A stretch of DNA of 64,000 nt from an uncultured Opitutales bacterium (GTDB taxonomy: Bacteria; Verrucomicrobiota; Verrucomicrobiia; Opitutales; Intestinicryptomonadaceae). The stretch spans positions 124,001-188,000 of the forward strand of contig CAKTTC010000003.1 in the NCBI GenBank assembly GCA_934613645.1, given 5' to 3'. The notes below the pieces were generated by a model that saw only the letters and a list, made by a program, of their open reading frames with translations, did no database searches and was not told the origin of the DNA. Both the position numbers and the translations under genes were made by a program. Numbering within the stretch: the first letter of the stretch is position 1; each line of letters opens with the position of its first letter. Below are positions 44,787 through 53,534 of this stretch, piece by piece.

Positions 44787-45707
44787 ATGAAAATAGAAAG
44801 AAGAGGCAACACTTCGCTTTACCGCTTCGACGCGGGAAACTCCACCTTTATTATGAATCCGTTTGAGGGCGCGCGCCTGATGACTTGGGATATTAAAAAC
44901 GCCGACGGAACTTCGCGCAGCGTGATTCCGTGGCAGAAGCCCGAAATCGTAACGGGCAAAGACTTCCCGACAGTTCACGGCGGCATTCCCATCATTTTCC
45001 CGTTCCCGAGCACGTCGTTCGTGGGGCGCACGCCGCACATTTGGCGCACTCCGCGCGGCGATGTCCGCCCGATGGCGCGCTTCGGCTACGCTTGGGGCGG
45101 CAAATTCGAAGTGGCGTATTCTTCCGACAACGAAATCAAGCTGAAGTTTATCCCCTGCGCCGACTGCAAAGAGGCGTATCCCTACGACTACAATTTCTAC
45201 GTCCGCTACCGCTTCTTCGAACGCTCTTTCACGCTCGAGCTGCTCTTGGAAAACAAGGGCGACCTGCCCATGCCGTGGGAGGGCGGCACGCACCCGTATT
45301 TCACTATTCCGTGGGTAAAGGGCGAAAAAAAGCGCGACTATTTCGTGCAGTCGGACGGGCGCAAATCTACCTACAACGTAGGCGACGGCACGCGCCAGAC
45401 GCTCGACAATCTCGACAAAAACTCCTTCGCCGACCCCGAGCTTAAAGGGCGCATTCTCTGCGACCTCCAGACGGGCACAGTCAAGGCGGTTCGCAAAAAA
45501 ACGGGCGAGGCAATAGAGATAGTCATAAACGACAACCGCAAGCCCGACCCCAGTTTCGCCGTTGTCTTCTTCGGCTTCCCCAAGGAGGGCGACCCGAACA
45601 TTTTTGCAATAGAGCCGTGGATGGCTCCGCCCAACAGCGCGTCGAAGCCTTCGCATTTTGTCCGCGGCGGCGAAACTGGCTCTTTCAAAATAGAGGTGAA
45701 AATTTAA
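44787..45707 (+). CDS. Aldose 1-epimerase / glucose-6-phosphate 1-epimerase-like mutarotase
   Basis: A 306-residue galactose-mutarotase-fold protein, which interconverts alpha and beta anomers of a sugar or sugar phosphate. Strand-rich throughout. Conserved features: GARLMTWDI near the N terminus, HGGIPIIFPFPS (the YeaD/GlcP-epimerase-type motif), the catalytic His in WEGGTHPYFTI (about residue 170) and the catalytic Glu in FAIEPWMAPPNS (about residue 273). The HGGIPI motif places it nearer to hexose-6-phosphate mutarotases than to GalM. The stop codon overlaps the dtd start (TAATG), so both are made from one message; no functional link is known. Confidence 0.8.
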   Translation: MKIERRGNTSLYRFDAGNSTFIMNPFEGARLMTWDIKNADGTSRSVIPWQKPEIVTGKDFPTVHGGIPIIFPFPSTSFVGRTPHIWRTPRGDVRPMARFGYAWGGKFEVAYSSDNEIKLKFIPCADCKEAYPYDYNFYVRYRFFERSFTLELLLENKGDLPMPWEGGTHPYFTIPWVKGEKKRDYFVQSDGRKSTYNVGDGTRQTLDNLDKNSFADPELKGRILCDLQTGTVKAVRKKTGEAIEIVINDNRKPDPSFAVVFFGFPKEGDPNIFAIEPWMAPPNSASKPSHFVRGGETGSFKIEVKI

Positions 45708-46177
45708 TGCGCGCGGTTGTCCAACGCGTCCGCAGCGCGTCGGTTGACGTGCGCGCGGCCGACGGCGCATTTGTGCGCAAGGGCGAAATAGGCGCGGGGC
45801 TGCTCGTGCTTTTGGGAGTCGAAAACGGCGACACTTCCGCCGACGCCGACTGGCTTGTGGGCAAAATTTCGGCATTGCGGATTTTCGAAGACGCCGACGA
45901 AAAAATGAACCTCTCGGTGCTCGACGTGCGCGGGGGCGTTTTGGTTGTAAGCCAATTCACGCTTTTCGGCAACGTCCGCAAGGGAAGCCGCCCGTCGTTC
46001 AACCGCGCAGCACCCCCCGCGGTTGCAATTCCGCTTTACGAGATGTTCGCGGCAAAGATGTCGGCGGTTTTGGGCGCGGACGTTCCCACGGGAGAGTTCG
46101 GGGCAATGATGAACGTGTCGCTTGTAAACGACGGCCCCGTGACGATAATTTTGGACTCAAAAAACAAAGAAATCTAA
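45707..46177 (+). CDS. dtd: D-aminoacyl-tRNA deacylase
   Basis: Hydrolyses D-aminoacyl-tRNAs (and Gly-tRNA-Ala) to protect translation fidelity. The 156 residues start at 45707, forming a TAATG overlap with the mutarotase gene. Family motifs: MRAVVQRVRSASVDV at the N terminus, LVVSQFTLFGNVRKGSRPSF with the SQFTL substrate-binding motif, and GAMMNVSLVNDGPVT, the GxMxVxxxNDGPVT motif with the cross-subunit Gly-cis-Pro equivalent (a Val-Asn-Asp-Gly-Pro pattern). Length is standard. Its 3' end overlaps the convergent small exported protein gene by 21 bp. Confidence 0.95.
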   Translation: MRAVVQRVRSASVDVRAADGAFVRKGEIGAGLLVLLGVENGDTSADADWLVGKISALRIFEDADEKMNLSVLDVRGGVLVVSQFTLFGNVRKGSRPSFNRAAPPAVAIPLYEMFAAKMSAVLGADVPTGEFGAMMNVSLVNDGPVTIILDSKNKEI

Positions 46178-46660
46178 GCACCGCCGCCAGAATCCGCGTT
46201 CGTCTTTTGCGGGCGGGTATTCCTTTTTGTAGTAGCGCACAACTACGGTGTCGCCTTCCCGCGCCTCTCCGCGGACGATTCTGAACAAAAAGCAGTTTTT
46301 ATACCCCTGCGACATCGATTCCAATTCCGCAACGGGGTTCGATTTTACGTCGCACGCAAAGAACGTCGGCTGAATTTCCGCGGGCGCGATTTTCGAAACA
46401 ATGTTTACTATTGCCGCTCCGTTTTCAACGCGCACAATTCGCCCGAACGTCATTTCGTAGTCGATTTTTATTTCGTATTCGGGCGCGGCGTCCGCTTCCG
46501 AAGCTGCTTCCGAAACTGCTTCCGCTTCCGTCTGCGCCGTTTGCCCTTGCGCCGCAGCTTCCGCTTGTTGTGGTTGGAGTTCCCGTTGTGCTCCCGCCGC
46601 TTCAAGCGCAAAAAAAGCCGAAACAACAGCTAAAAACGCATATAGTTTCGGCTTTTTCAT
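46157..46660 (-). CDS. Small exported protein of unknown function
   Basis: I do not recognise a family. Start 46660 gives a signal peptide (MKKPKLYAFLAVVSAFFALEAAGA); a TTG four codons upstream is possible. The 167 residues have a Gln/Ala/Glu-rich low-complexity segment after the signal (about residues 25-60), then a compact domain with strands such as EYEIKIDYEMTFGRIVRVENGAAIVNIVSK, suggestive of a small beta-barrel (OB/SH3-like), and EGDTVVVRYYKKEYPPAKD near the end. It lies 34 bp past the rpoD stop on the opposite gene order (downstream is dtd), and overlaps convergent dtd by 21 bp. It is upstream of nothing on its strand and may be its own unit. Confidence 0.6.
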   Translation of the reverse strand: MKKPKLYAFLAVVSAFFALEAAGAQRELQPQQAEAAAQGQTAQTEAEAVSEAASEADAAPEYEIKIDYEMTFGRIVRVENGAAIVNIVSKIAPAEIQPTFFACDVKSNPVAELESMSQGYKNCFLFRIVRGEAREGDTVVVRYYKKEYPPAKDERGFWRRCLDFFVF

Positions 46661-46693
46661 TTTAACGGACAAAAAAGGCTATTCTTCGCCCTT

Positions 46694-48763
46694 TCATTTT
46701 TTGAATTGGTCGAACCCCGGGCCCGCGTTGTTGTTTTCGCTTTCGAAGAAGCCGTGCAACTGGCGCAGACGCGTGGGGTGGCGCATTTTTCTCAACGCCT
46801 TTGCCTCAATCTGTCTGATTCTTTCGCGCGTTACGTTGAACTGCTTGCCTACTTCCTCCAGCGTTCTGGAGTAGCCGTCCTGCAGCCCGAAACGCAGCGT
46901 AAGCACTTTGCGCTCGCGCGGGGTAAGCGACGAAAGAACGTCTACGAGCTTTTCGCGCAAAAGCGAATAGCTTGTCATATCGTAGGGGTTTTCCGCTCCC
47001 TTGTCTTCGATGAAATCGCCGAAGTTCGTGTCGTCGGAGTCTCCCACGGGGCTTTGCAAGGAAATGGGCTGCTGCGCCATTTTCATTATGGACTGCACTT
47101 TTTCCACGGGCAAGTCCATTGCGGAGGCTACCTCTTCGGGCGTGGGTTCGTGTCCAAGCTCCTGAATGAGCTGTTTTTGAACCTGCATCACCTTGTTGAG
47201 CGTCTCAATCATATGGACGGGAATTCTGATTGTTCTTGCCTGGTCGGCAATGGAGCGCGTAATTGCCTGTCTTATCCACCAAGTGGCGTAGGTCGAGAAT
47301 TTGTAGCCCCTGATGTATTCGAACTTCTCAACCGCTTTCATCAGGCCCATATTGCCCTCCTGAATGAGGTCGAGGAAGTTCAGCCCCCTGTTAGTGTATT
47401 TTTTCGCGATTGAAATAACAAGGCGCAGGTTGGCGCGCACCATTTCGGTTTTTGCCCTGTGAGCCTCCTGCATTGAGGTTCTGACCGACTTGACAAGCTC
47501 CACGAGCCTTTCGGGTTCGAGGCGGTAGATGTTGTGGATTTCCTCCAAACGCGCGCGGAGGTCGTCGGCGTTGCCGAGTTTTACTTTCGGCCCGACGCGC
47601 TGGATTGCCTTGAGACGGTAGAAAATATCGTCGATTTCGCGCAGGACGGGGTTGAGCGAATCGAGGAATTCCTCGAAGACTTTGAGCTTGAATTTAAAGC
47701 CCTTTTCGTAGATTTCGCGCAGTTTCGACTCCTGCGTTTTGAACATCGTAAGGCGGCGTTTTTTCTGGCTCGGGTCGGTCGTTTCGCGCGCCGACTCCCA
47801 GTTCTTTTCCAGCGTCTCCTCCGCCTTTTCGGCCTGCTCTATGTATTTGGGCAGGTCTTCGAAATACTTTTCGCGCCCGTCCTGAATTTTTTTGTCGAGC
47901 ACGATTTTGTCGAAGCGTTCGTCGCGCGCAAGCAGCTTTTTGGCCAAGTCAATCTGGAACTTGTTTGTAAGCGACACCGAAAACAGCTCGTTTACGGCTT
48001 CGGCTTCCGCCTTTTCTATGCGCTTGGAAATTGCAACCTCCTGATCGCGCGAGAGCAGCGGCACTTGCCCCATCTGTTTCAGATACATTCTGACGGGGTC
48101 GTCGAGCGTGTCGGTCTGCAACGCTTTCGACTGCCTTTCGTCGGACTCCTCCTTGCGGCGTTTGAAGTTTTCAATTTCCTCTTCGTTGTCGAAAATTTCG
48201 ATGTTGAGGTCTTCGAGAATTTTTATGACGTTGTCGAAAATCTTGGGGTCTTTGAGCGTTTCAAGCAGGTATTTGTTGATGTCCTGCGTTGTCAGATACC
48301 CTTTTTCGCCCGCGAGCGTGCGCAACTGGCGGATTTTGATGTCTATGCTCTTTGACGACAAATCCGTTTTCGCCTTTGCGGGGGCTGCTTTTTTCTGGGC
48401 GGGTTTGGCTTCCGCCGTTTTCTGTTCCGCCGCCTTTTTTGCGGGGACTGCCTTGGGGGCTGCCGCCTTGGGGGCGGTTTTTGTCTTTGCAACCGCTTTG
48501 GGTTGGGGTTGGACTTTGCCCGCTTTTGCCGCACTTGCCTGTTTGGAAGCCGCTTGGGGTTTTGCCGCTTTCGACGCCGCCTTTACCTGTGCCGCCGCCG
48601 TTTTCTTGGGTTGGGGTTTTGCCTGCGCCGCTGCTTTTGCGGGGGCTTTTTTTGTTTCGGCTTTTTTCGCCGCGGTTTTAGCGGGCGCGGAAGCCGCCTT
48701 CTTGGGCTTTGCCGCCGCGCTTTTGACCGGCGATTTTTTTGTTGTAGTTTTCGATTGTGCCAT
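46694..48763 (-). CDS. rpoD: RNA polymerase primary sigma factor with a Lys/Ala/Pro-rich N-terminal tail
   Basis: Housekeeping sigma70. Residues about 1-132 are almost only Lys, Ala, Pro, Gln and Thr in short KKA/PAK/AKP repeats, like histone H1 or Hc1 tails. Regular domains follow: region 1.1 (IRQLRTLAGEKGYLTTQDIN), 1.2 (DPVRMYLKQMGQVPLLSRDQE), a non-conserved region of about 150 residues, 2.1-2.4 (NLRLVISIAKKYTNRGLNFLDLIQEGN; YKFSTYATWWIRQAITRSIA), 3 (IPVHMIETLNK) and 4 (LTPRERKVLTLRFGL; TLEEVGKQFNVTRERIRQIEAKAL). The promoter-recognition residues look standard, agreeing with the TTGACA/TATAAT-like promoters seen here. It follows dnaG by 6 bp, as in the classical macromolecular-synthesis operon, without rpsU. 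Confidence 0.96.
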   Translation of the reverse strand: MAQSKTTTKKSPVKSAAAKPKKAASAPAKTAAKKAETKKAPAKAAAQAKPQPKKTAAAQVKAASKAAKPQAASKQASAAKAGKVQPQPKAVAKTKTAPKAAAPKAVPAKKAAEQKTAEAKPAQKKAAPAKAKTDLSSKSIDIKIRQLRTLAGEKGYLTTQDINKYLLETLKDPKIFDNVIKILEDLNIEIFDNEEEIENFKRRKEESDERQSKALQTDTLDDPVRMYLKQMGQVPLLSRDQEVAISKRIEKAEAEAVNELFSVSLTNKFQIDLAKKLLARDERFDKIVLDKKIQDGREKYFEDLPKYIEQAEKAEETLEKNWESARETTDPSQKKRRLTMFKTQESKLREIYEKGFKFKLKVFEEFLDSLNPVLREIDDIFYRLKAIQRVGPKVKLGNADDLRARLEEIHNIYRLEPERLVELVKSVRTSMQEAHRAKTEMVRANLRLVISIAKKYTNRGLNFLDLIQEGNMGLMKAVEKFEYIRGYKFSTYATWWIRQAITRSIADQARTIRIPVHMIETLNKVMQVQKQLIQELGHEPTPEEVASAMDLPVEKVQSIMKMAQQPISLQSPVGDSDDTNFGDFIEDKGAENPYDMTSYSLLREKLVDVLSSLTPRERKVLTLRFGLQDGYSRTLEEVGKQFNVTRERIRQIEAKALRKMRHPTRLRQLHGFFESENNNAGPGFDQFKK

Positions 48764-48769
48764 ACTTGC

Positions 48770-50632
48770 TTAAATTTCCTCTATCAAATCGGGAAACATT
48801 CGGGATTTTTTCGTCAATTCCGCGACTGTTTTCAGAAGTTGAAGTTTGGAAGGTTCGTCGATTTTCGGGTCGGTTATTTTAGCGTTAACTTTCTCCAATT
48901 CGACGGATATGTAATTCTTATAAATTCTCTTTATACAATCATTCGCAGATTTTACGGGATTTTCAATTAAAATTTTCGGGTTTGCCAATATTTTATATAT
49001 GGCGTTTTTTTCCGCAGATGTTTCGAAAAACTCTTCGATTTTTGCGGGCTCGAACTCTATCCCCTCCCGATACATTGCAAGCAGACGCGTAAGTATTCTG
49101 CCCGAAAGCTTCTTCCGGTCGAGCCATTCGGGCTGGACAACCTGCGCCATTGCCGCGCCGATTTCGGGGCGGAGCAGCGCAAGAATGAGCGCGTCGGCGG
49201 GGGCTGTGGAGATTTTATACTCAGCTTTGGCGGGCGCGGGCGCGTTTTCGGCGGCTGCGGCGGAGTCGGCGGGCTGTTTTTGCGACGTTTTGAGAGCCTG
49301 TTTTGCGAATTTGTCGTAGTCGTCGGCAAGCGACACATAGCTTACGCCGAGGTTTGCGGCGGTTTCGCGCAGGTATTCGTTCGCCACTATTGAGGACTTG
49401 CAGTTGAAAATCATCGCGAATATGTCCGAGACTATTTCGCCCTTTTTTTGCGCCGTAATTTCGCCCGCGGCGGCAGTCAGCGTTTTTGCCGCAAACGTTA
49501 TTGCGCCCGTTTTTTTGTTTTCAACAAGTTCGCGCATTTTTTCCGCGCCGAACTTGCCTATTAAAGAGTCGGGGTCTTCCCCCTCGGGCAGCGGCACTAC
49601 AAACGGCTCAAGCTCGTGCTTTAGGCACATCGAGATTGCCTTGAGGTTGGCGCGGACGCCCGCGGCGTCGCCGTCGTAGAGCAGAACAACTCTGTTGCAG
49701 AAGCGTTTTATCTGCGAAAGGTGGTTGTCGGTCAACGCCGTTCCCTGAGTTGCGACCGTATTGGGGATTCCCGCGGTGAACATTCGAAGGGCGTCGAGCT
49801 GTCCCTCCACCAGAACGCAGTAGTCTTTCTGCTTTATGAAATTCTTCGCCTGATGTATGTTGAAGACGACGTTTCCCTTCTTGAAAATTTCCGTTTCGTG
49901 CGAGTTTACATACTTGCCGCTTTCGGAGGGGTTGTCGGGGGTGAATTGCGTTTTCCTGCCCGTAAATGCTATTACGCGCCCCTGAATGTCGCAGATGGGA
50001 ATCATCAAACGCCCCTTGAACTTGGGGTAGAAATTCGCGAAATTGCGCTCTCCTTCGCGCGCCGAAAATATGCTCGACTTCGCCACTGCCTCGGGAGTGT
50101 AGCGTTTTTTCGCAAACAGTCGCTTAAGCTCCGCCGAGTTGACGGGCGCGTAGCCTATGCGCAGACGTTTGGCGTCGTCGAGCGTCATTTTGCGCTCCTC
50201 AACCCAGTATTTTCTGATTGCCTGCGCCTGTTCGTTGTCGGCGAAAAACTGGTCGGCGAACCACGTTGCGGCGTCTTCGTGCATTTCGAAAAGCTGCTTG
50301 TGAAGGCTTGCGTTGTTGACCTCCGCGCCCGAGTAGTCGTATTCAAGCTCTATTCCGAATTTTTTTGCGACGAACTCGACGGCCTCGGCAAAATTGAGGT
50401 TTTCAAGCTTCATTACGAAGTCGAACATGTCTCCGCCCTGCGACGTGCTGAAACAGTAGAAAAGCCCCTTGTCGGGCGAGACCGTAAACGAGGGAGTCTT
50501 CTCGTGCGAGAACGGGCTTAGCCCCTTCAAAACCGAGCCGCTGCGCTTGAGCGCGACGTATTCACCCACGACCTGTTCTATGGGCACGCGCGCTCTGACC
50601 GTTTCGATACTCGACTGTTTTATTCTGGGCAT
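48770..50632 (-). CDS. dnaG: DNA primase with a degenerate zinc-binding domain
   Basis: Makes RNA primers for DNA replication. In the N-terminal CHC2-type domain the usual CPFH reads SPFS (residues 39-42) and the usual CFGC reads CFST (residues 60-63), so three of the four zinc ligands are lost, while the rest (EKTPSFTVSPDKGLFYCF) is well kept. The TOPRIM polymerase core is intact: YCVLVEGQLDALRMF with the catalytic Glu, LYDGDAAGVRA with the metal-binding Asp pair, and EGEDPDSLI. RNAP basic motif YPKFKGRLMIPI is present. The C-terminal helicase-binding domain (about residues 470-620) is helical. The start overlaps the TPR lipoprotein stop (TAATG). It precedes rpoD by 6 bp. Confidence 0.95.
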   Translation of the reverse strand: MPRIKQSSIETVRARVPIEQVVGEYVALKRSGSVLKGLSPFSHEKTPSFTVSPDKGLFYCFSTSQGGDMFDFVMKLENLNFAEAVEFVAKKFGIELEYDYSGAEVNNASLHKQLFEMHEDAATWFADQFFADNEQAQAIRKYWVEERKMTLDDAKRLRIGYAPVNSAELKRLFAKKRYTPEAVAKSSIFSAREGERNFANFYPKFKGRLMIPICDIQGRVIAFTGRKTQFTPDNPSESGKYVNSHETEIFKKGNVVFNIHQAKNFIKQKDYCVLVEGQLDALRMFTAGIPNTVATQGTALTDNHLSQIKRFCNRVVLLYDGDAAGVRANLKAISMCLKHELEPFVVPLPEGEDPDSLIGKFGAEKMRELVENKKTGAITFAAKTLTAAAGEITAQKKGEIVSDIFAMIFNCKSSIVANEYLRETAANLGVSYVSLADDYDKFAKQALKTSQKQPADSAAAAENAPAPAKAEYKISTAPADALILALLRPEIGAAMAQVVQPEWLDRKKLSGRILTRLLAMYREGIEFEPAKIEEFFETSAEKNAIYKILANPKILIENPVKSANDCIKRIYKNYISVELEKVNAKITDPKIDEPSKLQLLKTVAELTKKSRMFPDLIEEI

Positions 50633-52350
50633 TATTTTTTTTCGGGCGACTTTTCGGGCTGCCCGAATTGACCGTTCCGTTCGCCGCCGAGTTCCGCGTA
50701 TTTTTTGAAGAACTTTGCGGCGCGTTCGGCGTCGGCGTTTTTAAGATATGCGTTCGCGAGGTAGTAGACAACTTCGGGGTCGTCGGAAAGTTTGGCGTAT
50801 ACCGACAGCGAATCCTTCAAAAAGTTCTCTTTGGGCTGGTCTATTTGCGAAAGGCGCAGGAACGTGCGCGCTACTTCGGGGTCGGCAGCGTTGCAGAGGA
50901 ACGCCTCCTTTGCCGCCAGATAGGCGTCGTTGCGGCGGCCGTTGATTTCGTAGGCGCGCGCGGCTACCGACCACGACGCCGAGTTTTGCGGGTTGTCGGC
51001 TATTGCCTTTTCGGCGTAGAGCAGGGCGTTGGGCTTGTCTTCTTTTGCGAGAGCTTCAAGCGCAAGGCGGACATCGCGCGCAAAGTCCGTTTCTTCGGCG
51101 GGCGCGGGCGAAGCGGCTACTTCGACTGCGGGTTGCGCGGGCGCGGACTGTTCCGCATTCGTTGCGCTTGCGGGCGCGATTTCGTTCAAGGCGGCAGACT
51201 CCGATTTTTCGGGCGAAGAATCTGCTGGCTTGTTCTCTGCTGGCTTGTCGCCGTCGGGCTTGTCGTTTGCGGGCGTCGGGGCGGGGGCAGCTACGGCGGG
51301 CGTCGGCTTTGTTTCGGGCTGCTGCTCGGGCGCGGATTGTTTTTCTACGACTGCCGCGTCAATTCCGCCCTCTTGCGAAGTCCGTTTTTGCTCCAACGCC
51401 TTTTCGGCATCCTCGCCCTCCTTTTCGGCGCGGGCGAGTGCTTCGCGCTCTTCGTCCTTCTGCTTTTCCTCGGCTTGGCTTGCGCGCTCCGTTTCGGCAA
51501 CGCGCCTGTCTTTGTCCATCGCCGCTTCGGCTTCGGCGAGGCGGTGTTTGAATTCGGCAAGCTGGGCTTTTAGCGTCGGGAATTTTTCGTTGACGATTTC
51601 GGGGTCGATTGCGTCAAGCCCCTTTATTGCGCTTTCCAAGCCCGCCATATCCTTTTTCTGCAGGTAGACGCCTATCAAATTGGTGTAGATTTCCCTGCGG
51701 GTTGCGGTGTTTTCGGGCAGGGTGACTTTAAGCGCGCTTTCAAGCCACAGCTTCGCCTGCGCGGTGTTGCCTATTTTGAAGAAAAGTCCGCCGATTACAG
51801 CCGCCTCCGCGGTGTCGGGATTGCGTTTTGCCGTTTTGAGCATAGCCATATATTCGTTGAGAGACTTCTCGAAATTCCCCTGTTTTTGGTAGATTTTTGC
51901 CAAATGTTTGTGCGCGGAGGGGTCGTCGTTTTTCTTGGCGAGGTATTTCAGATACGCCTGCTCGGCGGCGTCCCAATTCGACGTTTGTTCGTAGGCGTTG
52001 GCGGCGAACACAAGCAGGTCGAGGCGCGAATTGTCGCCGTCGAACGCCTGTTCGTAGAACACGCCGGCGGAGTCGGTTTTCCCCTCTTGGGCGAGGGCGT
52101 TGCCCAGAGCCTCGCAAACGTTCGGCAGCGCGCCGAGTTCGCGGTATGCCGTTTCAAGCATTTCAACCGCCTGCGCGTTCTTGTTTTCGGCCGACATCAC
52201 CTGCGCCCTGCGCACGGCAAGTTCCGCCTTGCGCTTGTTTGTCTGCGCAATTTCTTCGGGCGATTTTTCCCCGCAGGCGCACAAAGCAACGGCAACAATG
52301 CCTACTGCCGCCGCCGAAAATATTGTTTTAAACAACTTGATTGCTTGCAT
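50632..52350 (-). CDS. TPR-repeat lipoprotein
   Basis: A 572-residue predicted lipoprotein (lipobox Cys at residue 26, LCAC). Residues about 35-240 form at least five tetratricopeptide repeats (AVEMLETAYRELGALPNVCEALGNAL; ALQAYLKYLAK-like AAEQAYLKYLAKKNDDPSAHKHLAKIY). Residues 255-320 are charged and coiled-coil (AEAEAAMDKDRRVAETERAS). Residues 320-420 are Pro/Ala/Glu/Lys-rich and disordered. A second TPR block (about 425-555) closes the protein (ANALLYAEKAIADNPQNSASWSVAARAYEINGR). It probably scaffolds an envelope complex. It is the first gene before dnaG-rpoD and is translationally coupled to dnaG, which is unusual for an envelope protein; no functional link is known. Confidence 0.8.
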   Translation of the reverse strand: MQAIKLFKTIFSAAAVGIVAVALCACGEKSPEEIAQTNKRKAELAVRRAQVMSAENKNAQAVEMLETAYRELGALPNVCEALGNALAQEGKTDSAGVFYEQAFDGDNSRLDLLVFAANAYEQTSNWDAAEQAYLKYLAKKNDDPSAHKHLAKIYQKQGNFEKSLNEYMAMLKTAKRNPDTAEAAVIGGLFFKIGNTAQAKLWLESALKVTLPENTATRREIYTNLIGVYLQKKDMAGLESAIKGLDAIDPEIVNEKFPTLKAQLAEFKHRLAEAEAAMDKDRRVAETERASQAEEKQKDEEREALARAEKEGEDAEKALEQKRTSQEGGIDAAVVEKQSAPEQQPETKPTPAVAAPAPTPANDKPDGDKPAENKPADSSPEKSESAALNEIAPASATNAEQSAPAQPAVEVAASPAPAEETDFARDVRLALEALAKEDKPNALLYAEKAIADNPQNSASWSVAARAYEINGRRNDAYLAAKEAFLCNAADPEVARTFLRLSQIDQPKENFLKDSLSVYAKLSDDPEVVYYLANAYLKNADAERAAKFFKKYAELGGERNGQFGQPEKSPEKK

Positions 52351-52421
52351 AATGAATCGAAAAAGTCTTAACTATACCTTTGACAATGATTACAACTTTT
52401 TCGTCAATATCAACATCATTT

Positions 52422-53516
52422 ATGAAAGATTTTTTTGGAAAAATACTTGTCTTTATTGCGCTGTGCGCGGCTTCGGCGTGCTTCGGAGCGGGCGAAGCGC
52501 AGGTCGCGCCCGCCGGCGAAAGCGCGGCGCGGGCTTCTGGCGAAGCGCTTTCCGCTTCGGCTTCAGACTTCGTTTTGCAGACGCGCCTGAACTCGTTCGA
52601 CGCAAAGAACTACAACGCGGCGGTTTCGGCGATGTTTTCGGCTTTTGAAAAAAATTCGGGCAAAAGCCTAAAGCGCGGCTCAAAAGGGCGCGTGGGGCTG
52701 AAGATTTACACGAACTCGGGCGCGGGGCTTGCCACTCCCAAGAACCTAATCGACGCCGTGGTGCGCCAGTTGCAGCGGCGCGGATACGCGGCGGAGGACA
52801 TCACGATAGTTGATATGTCGGCGCGCAAAATGCGCGCTTGCGGGTTGCTGCCGAAGCTTTCCGAAGTTCAAAAGGGCGTAAAAAACGCCTACGGCGACGT
52901 AAACGTTGCCGACGTGGAAAGCGGGCGGTTCTTCGACAAACGCTGGTATTACGACAACCCGCTAACTCCCAAAAACGTCCGCACCTCCCGCTCATACACT
53001 GAAATTTACGACCCCGAAGTCCGCAAGAGCTATCTGCCCATTCCCCTGTTTTTGACTGTCGATTACTGGATAAACCTGCCCGTTATAACCGATATGGAGG
53101 GCTTGGGCGTGTGTGCGGCAATCGGCAACATGAGCCTCTGGAACATGTCGAACAACGAGCGTTTTCTCAAAGAACCCGCAAACGCGTCGATGGCTGCGGC
53201 GGAGGTTTCCGCCATTCCAGAATTGCGCGAGTCTAACGCGTTCACGATTTTGTCTTTCGAAATCGGGCAGTTTGTGGGCGGCGCGGTTTTCAACGCCCGC
53301 TTCTCCTTCTCCGAAAACGTGATGTTCCTGAGCGCGAACCCCGTTGTTTTAGACTACATTGCGTGGCAGACAATCAACAAATACCGCCGCGCAAACAGGT
53401 TCGCGCCAATCGACACCGAACCGCCAGTCCTCAACTACTGCAAGCAGCTCGGCGTTGGCGACTACGACCTGCGCAAAATCAGAAAAATCACAGTGCCATA
53501 CTCGGTAAAACGGTAG
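52422..53516 (+). CDS. Exported DUF362-like protein
   Basis: A 364-residue protein with a signal peptide (MKDFFGKILVFIALCAASACFGAG). The start at 52422 is preferred over an upstream ATG at 52380, which would bury the signal. The body resembles DUF362 proteins: RVGLKIYTNSGAGLATPKNLIDAVVRQL, then ITIVDMSARKMRACGL, followed by YLPIPLFLTVDYWINLPVITDMEGLGVCAAIGNMSLWNM. In the DUF362 family, a Lys/Asn-Gly motif and a following strand-helix pattern look like this, and many members carry ferredoxin clusters; none is seen here. The function of DUF362 proteins is not established. Assignment is by recall of pattern and is moderate. The Nudix gene follows 18 bp downstream. Confidence 0.6.
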   Translation: MKDFFGKILVFIALCAASACFGAGEAQVAPAGESAARASGEALSASASDFVLQTRLNSFDAKNYNAAVSAMFSAFEKNSGKSLKRGSKGRVGLKIYTNSGAGLATPKNLIDAVVRQLQRRGYAAEDITIVDMSARKMRACGLLPKLSEVQKGVKNAYGDVNVADVESGRFFDKRWYYDNPLTPKNVRTSRSYTEIYDPEVRKSYLPIPLFLTVDYWINLPVITDMEGLGVCAAIGNMSLWNMSNNERFLKEPANASMAAAEVSAIPELRESNAFTILSFEIGQFVGGAVFNARFSFSENVMFLSANPVVLDYIAWQTINKYRRANRFAPIDTEPPVLNYCKQLGVGDYDLRKIRKITVPYSVKR

Positions 53517-53534
53517 GCGACAGGGAGTTTTCAA

